Shown: piece after piece, positions 1-5,628 of the stretch | How the letters are laid out: the number at the start of each line of letters is the position of its first letter | Numbering within the stretch: the stretch's first letter is position 1 | DNA from: an uncultured Eggerthellaceae bacterium | GTDB lineage: Bacteria; Actinomycetota; Coriobacteriia; Coriobacteriales; Eggerthellaceae | Assembly: GCA_910589125.1 (NCBI GenBank) | Contig: CAJURX010000021.1 | Span: 1 to 6,634 of the forward strand | DNA length: 6,634 nucleotides | Direction of reading: 5' to 3' | Program-made: the position numbers and the translations under genes | Notes under the pieces: model-generated | Seen by the model: only the letters and a program-made list of their open reading frames with translations | The model's database searches: none | What the model was told of the DNA's origin: nothing

Positions 1-52
1 TCACCCTCCCGAACATCGGCGCATCCTTGAACTCGAGCATCCCGTCCCTCAT
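1..52 (-). CDS. Start of a gene cut by the left edge, possibly Rpn/PD-(D/E)XK nuclease-family
   Basis: Reading the minus strand from an ATG at 52-50, about 17 codons are open to the window edge and give MRDGMLEFKDAPMFGRV. A purine-rich GAGAGAGG (66-59) lies 6 nt upstream, a good ribosome binding site for this start. Other in-frame ATGs are at 58, 40 and 82. The run LEFKDAPMFGRV resembles the N-terminal 'F-K-D-x-M-F-x-x-V' stretch of Rpn/PD-(D/E)XK nuclease-family transposase-like proteins, which are common as isolated genes in Coriobacteriia. Only this short piece is visible; no catalytic residues lie inside the window. The family call is an inference from one short motif, while the existence of a start codon with a Shine-Dalgarno is seen directly. 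It points the same way as the LysR unit but is separated from it by more than 350 bases. Confidence 0.4.
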   Translation of the reverse strand, partial: MRDGMLEFKDAPMFGRV

Positions 53-58
53 GCACAT

Positions 59-371
59 CCTCTCTCGCGATCGGTCCCTCATGAGAGCATAGGGACGCCA
101 TCTGACGGATATCTGCCGTGCGATCATCACGGGAGCTTGGATCCATCGCATCCGTTCCTGCGCGCATTCGCACGGGATCAGCAGGGTTCCTGCATGCTTT
201 GGTCGCATCATGAGCACGATCTTGGTGCGATGTGGGCATCCGCTGGTGTTGGTTCGTTGACACGGTGGCAGTGGCTTCGCATTGCATGCAAAGCTGTGGG
301 ATCATATGCTACCAAGCCAGCACCTACGGGTAATCTGCTCTTATGGAATCAACCCTACGGCAGCGGTCGTC
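59..371. other. Gene-poor spacer
   Basis: I see no credible gene here. A plus-strand frame is open through most of the stretch, but its predicted protein is rich in Trp, His and Cys, has no recognisable motif, lacks a ribosome binding site and would run into the oppositely oriented zinc-ribbon gene. The composition is visibly more AT-rich than in the flanking genes between about 200 and 360, as expected of non-coding DNA. The 5' leader and promoter of the partial minus-strand gene at 1-52 should lie here, but I find no clear -10/-35 pair for it. Confidence 0.5.
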
Positions 372-405
372 CGCAATGGGCACAGACAAGCCTGCGCCCA
401 TTGCG
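372..405 (-). terminator. Inverted repeat just after the zinc-ribbon gene, possible terminator
   Basis: CGCAATGGGC (372-381) is perfectly repeated in inverted orientation as GCCCATTGCG (396-405). Allowing one mismatch (382/395), the stem extends to 14 pairs (372-385 with 392-405) around a 6-nt loop. It begins 4 nt after the TGA of the minus-strand gene at 410-658, the usual place for a transcript end. No run of U follows on the minus strand, so it is not a textbook intrinsic terminator. It could instead be a 3'-end stabilising hairpin or, less likely, a protein-binding site. Confidence 0.5.
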
Positions 406-409
406 CCTT

Positions 410-658
410 TCAGCCTGTCAGGTCTGTGCGCTCATGCCCATCTGAGCCACGTGCCGCTTCGATCCTCGTGTAGTAGTCCTCGGTGCCCTTGGGCTTCCCG
501 ATCTTCCCCCGCACGGTGTTCCCGCGATATGCTGCGTTGCAACGTGGGCACGCATCTGCTCCCGGTATCACATCGGCACCGCAGGTCTTGCAGGCAAGCT
601 CGAGGCGCAGCGAGAATATCCCGCACTTGTTGCAATGGTTGCATGGATAGCAGGGCAT
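410..658 (-). CDS. Small double-Cys-quartet (zinc-ribbon-like) protein
   Basis: This encodes 82 residues with eight cysteines in two groups: C3, C6, C9, C12 (C-x2-C-x2-C-x2-C) and C23, C26, C37, C40 (C-x2-C-x10-C-x2-C). The second group has the spacing and Gly/Pro surroundings (CKTCG...CPRC) of a zinc ribbon. The first is unusual, and could bind a second zinc or, less likely, an iron-sulfur cluster. The C-terminal half is basic then acidic and polar, with no membrane segment or signal peptide. The ATG lies 3 nt beyond the stop of the LysR gene, and the ribosome binding site (GACGAGG) is inside the end of that gene, so the two are almost certainly co-transcribed and probably translationally coupled. 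A role in nucleic-acid or protein binding alongside the regulator is possible, but no function is assigned. The cysteine pattern and the tight linkage make a real gene very likely. Confidence 0.82.
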   Translation of the reverse strand: MPCYPCNHCNKCGIFSLRLELACKTCGADVIPGADACPRCNAAYRGNTVRGKIGKPKGTEDYYTRIEAARGSDGHERTDLTG

Positions 659-661
659 GGA

Positions 662-1591
662 TCAAGCCTCGTCCTCATCGGCACCCAAGAGGATCTCCAG
701 TGCCTCGTCGATCAGCGGATTGCTGTTGCTCATGGAATACAGCATGGCCAAGGGCATGAAGGCGCGCGGGTCGTCGATCGGGACCGCGACGCAGTCATTC
801 GATATGAAGGTGCTGTACTGCTCGATGTAGTCAGTGGTGAGCACGAGGATGTCATTCCTCAGGTTGAACGTGATGCGAAGGAAGTCGGTGACGCGGGGGA
901 AGTACACATGGCGGCAGGTGGGGGTGAATCCAGCCTCAAGGCATGAGGCTTCGATGAAGCGCCACGATCCGCTCACGTAATTGCCCTCCAGCTTGATGAA
1001 GGTCTCGGTCTTGAGGTCATCGAGCATGATGCTCTCGCGCCTGGCAAGGCGATGGTTCTTGTTCACCACGACCGCAAGGGGAACGCGGGCGAGCTGCTGC
1101 ACCTCCGTCCCTTCTTCCACCTCATCGGTCTCGTCGATGTAGAGGAAGAGGAAATCGGGGGCTGGATCGCAGTTGAGGTCGATGGAGGTCCGCGGGTCGG
1201 CTTCGATGTCGTTCATCTCGATGATGTCAACGCCATATTCCTGCGCGAACCGATTGGCCATGAGCGTGATGCGCTCCAGGACCGTCTTCAATCCCACGTT
1301 GCCGCCGATCGTGAGGTGCGGTGTGAGCATGCTCGCTCCCTGCTTGGCGGCGATCGTCATCTGCTTGCGCGCCTCTAATATCTCGAAGGCGTGGGGCAGC
1401 ACTAGCTTGCCGGCTTTCGTCAAGGCAACAGACGATCCTCTGCGTGAGAAGAGGGGTACCTTCAGCTCGCGCTCGAGAGAGTTGATGTGCTTGCTCAAGG
1501 TTGGCTGCGACACGTTCAGCTTGCTTGCCGTCTCGGTGAAGCTGAGGAACCGCGCGAGTGCGACGAATTCCTCGAGATGATCTATGCGCAT
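662..1591 (-). CDS. LysR-type transcriptional regulator
   Basis: This is a 309-residue DNA-binding regulator, the normal length for the LysR family. The N-terminal winged helix-turn-helix covers about residues 4-62, with the signature FTETASKLNVSQPTLSKHI (18-36) and the following LEREL...PLFSRRG. A linker helix follows (about 65-88), then the two-lobed periplasmic-binding-protein-like effector domain (about 92-305), which binds a small-molecule co-inducer. The ATG at 1591-1589 is supported by AAGGGAGG (1608-1601) with a 9-nt spacer, and by alignment of the HTH close to the N-terminus. The gene is divergent from the MFS/oxidoreductase genes, the classic LysR arrangement in which it regulates the neighbouring operon and itself from the shared spacer. 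It is followed directly by the small cysteine-rich gene. The effector is unknown; the substrate of the adjacent transporter and enzymes is the natural guess. The C-terminus ends in an acidic tail (DEDEA). Confidence 0.95.
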   Translation of the reverse strand: MRIDHLEEFVALARFLSFTETASKLNVSQPTLSKHINSLERELKVPLFSRRGSSVALTKAGKLVLPHAFEILEARKQMTIAAKQGASMLTPHLTIGGNVGLKTVLERITLMANRFAQEYGVDIIEMNDIEADPRTSIDLNCDPAPDFLFLYIDETDEVEEGTEVQQLARVPLAVVVNKNHRLARRESIMLDDLKTETFIKLEGNYVSGSWRFIEASCLEAGFTPTCRHVYFPRVTDFLRITFNLRNDILVLTTDYIEQYSTFISNDCVAVPIDDPRAFMPLAMLYSMSNSNPLIDEALEILLGADEDEA

Positions 1592-1644
1592 CGCTGCTGA
1601 CCTCCCTTCTTCGCTCGCAGGTGAAAAGGGGGAATACGAGTGCG

Positions 1645-1674
1645 ATTATATCCCCTAGGAACGGAAACAGTCAC
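1645..1674 (-). promoter_or_regulatory. Probable sigma-70-type promoter of the LysR gene
   Basis: On the minus strand a perfect -10 box TATAAT lies at 1650-1645, preceded after 18 nt by GTGACT at 1674-1669, which matches TTGACA at four of six positions. Transcription would start near 1638, giving a leader of roughly 45 nt before the ATG at 1591. It is the clearest promoter match in the window. The match is seen in the sequence; activity is inferred. Confidence 0.55.
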
Positions 1675-1681
1675 ATTCCAA
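1656..1681. promoter_or_regulatory. Candidate LysR operator overlapping its own -35 region
   Basis: GGAA (1658-1661) and TTCC (1676-1679) form an imperfect dyad, T-A-GGAA-N14-TTCC-A-A, centred on the -35 element of the LysR promoter. LysR-family proteins typically bind interrupted dyads in the divergent spacer and repress their own promoter. The half-sites are short, so this is only a candidate. Confidence 0.22.
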
Positions 1682-1711
1682 AACAGCATAGAGCCATGTC
1701 AAATAGGGTAG

Positions 1712-1743
1712 GCGCCTTTCCGATCCTGTTCGATAAGGTGCGC
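1712..1743. promoter_or_regulatory. Imperfect dyad in the divergent spacer, candidate regulator site
   Basis: GCGCCTTT (1712-1719) is mirrored by AAGGTGCGC (1735-1743), with one extra base in the right arm, and the dyad encloses a pair of CGAT repeats (1721-1724 and 1731-1734). The element lies between the LysR promoter and the MFS gene, where an activator site for the plus-strand operon would be expected. I could not find a convincing -35/-10 pair for the plus-strand operon, as is common for promoters that depend on an activator. Confidence 0.22.
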
Positions 1744-1858
1744 ATTCTCTATTTCCCCCATGCACCATCTCCTTCTTATCCTCCTTAGCATCGAGGGATC
1801 GTTCCAGGGAAGGGAGGAGAGGCTCTAGCACGTAATGCAGCAAGGTCCATCATCTAAG

Positions 1859-1866
1859 AGGAGGAG
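1859..1866 (+). promoter_or_regulatory. Ribosome binding site that favours the GTG start at 1874
   Basis: AGGAGGAG sits 7 nt before an in-frame GTG at 1874, an ideal Shine-Dalgarno position. The upstream ATG at 1835 has only AGAGG (1818-1822) at 12 nt, with the stronger GGAGG even farther away. The 13 residues that the ATG would add (MQQGPSSKRRRSK) look like translated leader, because the Arg/Lys codons are the Shine-Dalgarno itself. Confidence 0.6.
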
Positions 1867-1873
1867 ATCGAAA

Positions 1874-3121
1874 GTGGAGAAGAAAGTGCAAAAGGGCATC
1901 GGCATCGCCATGATACCGATCCTTTCCATCTTCGCACTGGGCGCCTCTCAAGGCGGCGTCAATGCGGGCATGGCCACCATGGCCATGAACTTCCCGGATG
2001 CTGGTGCCAACATCGGATACGTCGTATCCATGGTGGCGCTGGGCATGATCCCTGCAGGCATCTTGTCGGGCATCATCACGGGGCGCTTCATCAAGTATCG
2101 GACCACCATCATCATCGCCATGGTGTGCTATGTCATCTCCGGCATCGCACCGTTCTTCTTGCCGAACGAGAGCTCGTTCGAGTTGCTGCTGGTGTTCCGG
2201 TTCATCTTCGGCGTAGCGGTGGGATGGTCCTATCCGCTGGCCTCGGCGCTCACCTTCAAGCTCATCCACAATGAGGATCAGCGCGCTACGTGGTTGGGCA
2301 TCGGCATGGCGTTCTTCAACATCGGCACCATCTTCATGGAGCTTGCCGGAGGATACCTGGCGCTCATCAGCTGGCAGCACACCTTCCTGGTCTATCTCAT
2401 CGGCTTGATCCCGCTGGTGCTGGTGGCAGCCATGCTCAAGGAGCCGCCGAAGGACATCGATCAGGAGAAGGAGCTCGCAGCTGCCGAGGGGACCGAGGTG
2501 GATACCAAGATCCCGGCCATCGTGTGGCCCTATGTGATCCTGCTCACCTGCTCGTGTGCTCTGGCCATGCCCACCATCTTGTACTGCTCCATGATCATGG
2601 CGAGCTCCTTCGGTGCCGATGCGGGTCAGTCCGGCATGCTGCTCTCCGCCATGACCGTCGTAGGGATGCTCTCTGGCTTCACGCTGGGTCCGGTGTACAA
2701 GCGCCTCCGCAAATGGACCCTGCCCGTGGCATGCCTCTGGCTGGGCATCATCTTCGCAGGATGCGCCATCTTCGCTCCGGCGCAGGGCGAGGGCAACCTG
2801 TGGGCCTATGTGGCTTGCTTCCTGATCGGTCACTGGGGCTTCGCCATCATCATCCCTGGCACGTCCAACATCCTCACCAATCTTGTGCCCATCGGCGCTG
2901 CTACCAAGACCATGGGCGTGTTCACCTGCTTCCATCAGGCAGGCTGCTTCCTGGCAACGCCGATCGCCACCTTCTTGGTGGGCGTGCTCGGCCTGAACCC
3001 AGCCTTGGGCATCTCGATGTACCACGGCCTCATGCTGCCCTGCTGCATCGGCGTCATCATCTGCGGCGTCCTGTACATCGTCCTTGCTGCGTTCACGAAG
3101 CTGCGCGCGACAGAGGCTTAA
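1874..3121 (+). CDS. MFS transporter
   Basis: This is an integral membrane carrier of the major facilitator superfamily, 415 residues from the preferred GTG (428 from the alternative ATG at 1835). The sequence shows about twelve hydrophobic segments in two halves, split by a charged cytoplasmic loop (about residues 189-212, with KEPPKDIDQEKE). After TM2 there is a degenerate motif A, G66-x3-G70-R71-x2-K74-Y75-R76, in which the usual Asp is Gly. TM4 carries the family Arg (R109 in LLVFRFIFG). Glycine-, alanine- and proline-rich helices are typical of the family. It is the first gene of a plus-strand run with two molybdoenzymes, so it probably imports, or exchanges with product, their organic substrate in the cytoplasm. 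Sequence alone does not give the substrate; a nitrate/nitrite or sugar carrier is not indicated. Regulation by the divergent LysR protein is likely. Confidence 0.93.
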   Translation: MEKKVQKGIGIAMIPILSIFALGASQGGVNAGMATMAMNFPDAGANIGYVVSMVALGMIPAGILSGIITGRFIKYRTTIIIAMVCYVISGIAPFFLPNESSFELLLVFRFIFGVAVGWSYPLASALTFKLIHNEDQRATWLGIGMAFFNIGTIFMELAGGYLALISWQHTFLVYLIGLIPLVLVAAMLKEPPKDIDQEKELAAAEGTEVDTKIPAIVWPYVILLTCSCALAMPTILYCSMIMASSFGADAGQSGMLLSAMTVVGMLSGFTLGPVYKRLRKWTLPVACLWLGIIFAGCAIFAPAQGEGNLWAYVACFLIGHWGFAIIIPGTSNILTNLVPIGAATKTMGVFTCFHQAGCFLATPIATFLVGVLGLNPALGISMYHGLMLPCCIGVIICGVLYIVLAAFTKLRATEA

Positions 3122-3136
3122 GGGTCAACTGGGCTT

Positions 3137-3162
3137 GGGAGGTGCCCGCGTGGGCCCCTCCC
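3137..3162 (+). terminator. GC-rich hairpin between transporter and first oxidoreductase
   Basis: GGGAGG (3137-3142) pairs with CCTCCC (3157-3162), and GCCC (3144-3147) with GGGC (3152-3155), around a GCGT tetraloop; one T/C mismatch interrupts the stem. It starts 15 nt after the transporter stop codon. No U-tract follows, so full termination is doubtful. Partial termination or transcript processing that sets different levels of carrier and enzyme is more plausible. No separate promoter is evident in the remaining 48 nt before the next gene. Confidence 0.45.
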
Positions 3163-3210
3163 TGCTCTGCGGGCTAACCCGATATCACGAGGAAAGGAGA
3201 GGCATCGATC

Positions 3211-5589
3211 ATGAACCTCGATTACTACGACAAGCACAAAGGGGAGGTGGAGTGGCAGGACGGCGAATATACCGTCACGCGCACCACTGCCTGGTCAGGT
3301 CCTGGATGCCATGATGGCTGCGGCGTGCTGTACTACACCAAGGACGGGAAGCTGGAGAAGGTAGAGGGCGACCCCGACAACCCCTTCAACCAAGGAACGC
3401 TCTGCATGCGCTGCCTTGAGATGGCCGAATATGTGAACAACCCCACCCGTCTGGGGCATCCCATGAAGCGCGTGGGCGAGCGTGGCGAGAACAAGTGGGA
3501 GCAGATATCCTGGACCGAGGCGCTGGACATCATCGAAGAGAAGGTGCGCGCCATCTGGAAGGACTATGGTCCTGAGTCCATCGCATGCCATATCGGCACC
3601 GGCCGCAACAATTGCGACCAGATCCCCTATATGGCTCATGCGGCTTTCGGGACGCCGAACTTCTCCATGGGTTACCTGGCAGGGGATTCCTGCTTCTGCC
3701 CTCGCAGCGCTTCCATGGCCTCCATGAACGGCGACTTCATGATCGCGGACATGTCTCAGCAGTTCGCCCGTCGCTACGACGAGGAGAACACCGAGTGGCG
3801 CCTGCCTGAGGTCATCGTGAACTGGGGCTGCAATGCGGTCGTGTCCAACTCTGACAACTTCTATGGTCACTGGATCGTGGATTGCATGCAGCGCGGTTCG
3901 AAGATGATCACAATCGACCCTGCGCTCACATGGCTGGCCGCGCGCTCAGAGTACTGGCTGCGCGTCCGTCCTGGCACCGATGCTGCGCTGGCGCTCGCCA
4001 TGATCAACGTCATCATCAGCGAGGACCTCTACGACCACGATTTCGTCGACAAGTGGTGCTATGGGTTCGACGAGCTGGCTGAGGCTGCCAAGGAGTGGAC
4101 GCCCGAGAAGGCGGCAGAGGTATGCTGGGTGAAGGCCGATGACATCGTGGGCGCTGCCCGCATGTATGCCCAGGCGCATCCAGCTACCATCCAGTGGGGC
4201 TTGAAGCTGGACCAGACCACGAATGCCACCGCCACCGCTGACGCGGTGAATTCGCTGTGGGCCATCACGGGCAACGTGGATAACCCGGGCGGCAACATCA
4301 TCATCCGCAACGCTTTCGACCAGAATCTCTCGTATGGCTACGGATATCAGCTGCTCTCTCCGGAGATGCAGGGCAAGAAGCTGGGGTCAGAGTTCCCGCT
4401 GCTCAGCCGTGCAGGCTACAGCTCATCGGCGCATGCCGATTCGGTGCTGGCTGCCATCGAGACGGGCGAGCCCTATCCCATCCGCATGGTGTGGATGAGC
4501 TCCACCAATCCCATCGCCAACATGGGCGCTGATGCTCCGCGCGTATATCGCGCACTGCGCTCCGTGGATTTCGTGGTGGTGAATGACCTGTTCATGACGC
4601 CGACCGCCGTGGCCTTCGCTGACCTGGTCCTGCCTGCCGCCATGTCTCCCGAGCGCAATTCTCAGCGCTGCTGGTGGGTGCCGAACCGCACCATGAAGAA
4701 GGTCACCCAGTACGAGGAATGCGTCTCGGATGACGACCTGGTCACCATGGTTGGCAAGCGCCTTGCGCCCGAGAACTTCCCGTGGGATGACAACGTGGGC
4801 TGGATCGATCACATCTTCCAGCACGAGAGCAACGACCAGCTGCCCTACAAGACCTTCGCTGAGGCTGTCCAGCAGGTCTGGTCATACCCCCGCTTCGATT
4901 ACTACAAGCATGAGAAGGGCTTGCTGCGCATGGATGGGCAGCCCGGCTTCAACACGCCCACAGGTCGCATCGAGCTTTGGAACAGCAACTTCGCTCTGTG
5001 GGGTTATGATCCAGTACCGCACTTCAAGGAGCCCAGCTGCTCGCCGGTGAGCTCGCCGGAGCTTGCCGAGAAGTACCCGCTCGTGCTCACCACCGGTGCG
5101 CGCTCCTTCGAGTTCTTCCATTCCGAGCATCGCCAGGCTGGCACCACCTCACGCGAGCTGCATCCCGATCCGCTGTTCGAGATGAGCGCCGGTGCTGCCG
5201 CTGCTCGTGGTCTGGAAGAGGGGCAGTGGTGCTGGATCGAGAACCAGCGCGGTCGCTGCCGCCAGCGCCTGCACATCAACCCGTCGCTGGACGATCGCGT
5301 GGTGCGTGCCGAGCACGGCTGGTGGTTCCCTGAGAAGGAGGGCGCTGAGCCCACGCTCTATGGCGTATTCGATTCCAACATCAACAACCTGGTGCCCCAA
5401 TGCGAGAACGATGACACCGGCTTCGGTGCCCCGTACGCAAACCAGCTGTGCCAGGTCTATGCCTGCACGGAGGAGAACAGCAAGGAGATGCCCTCCCTGC
5501 GCGTGACGAAGGGTGACGGCTATTCCTATGAAGGTGCGGATCGCTCGGGCAACGGCTACGAAGGTTTTCCGGCTAACGCGAACGCTTAG
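3211..5589 (+). CDS. Molybdopterin (bis-MGD) oxidoreductase, DMSO reductase family, cytoplasmic
   Basis: This is a complete catalytic subunit of 792 residues. An N-terminal iron-sulfur domain contains C33, C37, C65 and C68 (GCHDGC...LCMRC). The molybdopterin-binding core spans about residues 75-560, with WTEALDIIEEKV (101-112), GTGRNN (129-134), NWGCN (204-208), RVRPGTDAALA (251-261) and GNVDNPGG (354-361). The C-terminal MGD-binding domain covers about 620-750 (LVLTTGARS, HPDPLFEM, RGRCRQR, HGWWFPEKEGAEP). The segment GDSCFCPR (158-165) occupies the place of the metal ligand in this superfamily, so S160 or C161 is the candidate ligand. There is no Tat or Sec signal, so the enzyme should act in the cytoplasm. 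AAGGAGAGG (3194-3202) lies 8 nt before the ATG. The reaction is unknown. The overall style recalls gut Eggerthellaceae reductases, including catechol dehydroxylases, acetylene hydratase and transhydroxylase relatives. The first Cys of the usual C-x2-C-x3-C cluster motif is Gly30. Confidence 0.93.
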   Translation: MNLDYYDKHKGEVEWQDGEYTVTRTTAWSGPGCHDGCGVLYYTKDGKLEKVEGDPDNPFNQGTLCMRCLEMAEYVNNPTRLGHPMKRVGERGENKWEQISWTEALDIIEEKVRAIWKDYGPESIACHIGTGRNNCDQIPYMAHAAFGTPNFSMGYLAGDSCFCPRSASMASMNGDFMIADMSQQFARRYDEENTEWRLPEVIVNWGCNAVVSNSDNFYGHWIVDCMQRGSKMITIDPALTWLAARSEYWLRVRPGTDAALALAMINVIISEDLYDHDFVDKWCYGFDELAEAAKEWTPEKAAEVCWVKADDIVGAARMYAQAHPATIQWGLKLDQTTNATATADAVNSLWAITGNVDNPGGNIIIRNAFDQNLSYGYGYQLLSPEMQGKKLGSEFPLLSRAGYSSSAHADSVLAAIETGEPYPIRMVWMSSTNPIANMGADAPRVYRALRSVDFVVVNDLFMTPTAVAFADLVLPAAMSPERNSQRCWWVPNRTMKKVTQYEECVSDDDLVTMVGKRLAPENFPWDDNVGWIDHIFQHESNDQLPYKTFAEAVQQVWSYPRFDYYKHEKGLLRMDGQPGFNTPTGRIELWNSNFALWGYDPVPHFKEPSCSPVSSPELAEKYPLVLTTGARSFEFFHSEHRQAGTTSRELHPDPLFEMSAGAAAARGLEEGQWCWIENQRGRCRQRLHINPSLDDRVVRAEHGWWFPEKEGAEPTLYGVFDSNINNLVPQCENDDTGFGAPYANQLCQVYACTEENSKEMPSLRVTKGDGYSYEGADRSGNGYEGFPANANA
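3741..3806 (+). repeat. Copy 1 of a near-identical 66-nt stretch shared by the two oxidoreductases
   Basis: These 66 nt match 6159-6224 at 64 positions. Both differences (3768 and 3771) are in third codon positions and silent. The stretch encodes residues around DMSQQFARRYDEENTEWRLP. A further 30-nt stretch, 3385-3414 against 5803-5832, is fully identical over the LCMRC cluster motif. The two genes are spaced by exactly 2418 nt over the compared part. Confidence 0.8.
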
Positions 5590-5628
5590 GCTCGCAGGTT
5601 CTGAGAAGGCAATGAGAGGAGTAGGTGC

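Noticed and set aside
257..286. Perfect TTGACA (257-262) as a plus-strand -35 box
   Set aside because: No acceptable -10 at 16-18 nt, and no plus-strand gene downstream for it to serve.
137..445. Plus-strand open frame of 102 codons left of the zinc-ribbon gene
   Set aside because: No ribosome binding site, odd Trp/His/Cys-rich composition, no motif, and it overlaps the better-supported minus-strand gene and its 3' hairpin.
1655..1843. 62-codon minus-strand frame in the divergent spacer
   Set aside because: It covers the regulatory region, has no motif, and its composition does not resemble the neighbouring genes.
1850..3025. Long antisense open frame (391 codons) inside the transporter gene
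   Set aside because: His-, Asp- and Glu-rich product without domains, a mirror of the codon bias of the real MFS gene, which has clear membrane segments.
2290..3177. Plus-strand frame of 295 codons overlapping the transporter gene
   Set aside because: Shifted-frame shadow rich in His, Arg and Pro; the MFS frame is coherent along its whole length with no sign of a frameshift.
3211..3310. Possible Tat signal on the oxidoreductases
   Set aside because: The N-terminus is acidic and polar, with no twin arginine and no hydrophobic segment before the cluster cysteines, in both copies.
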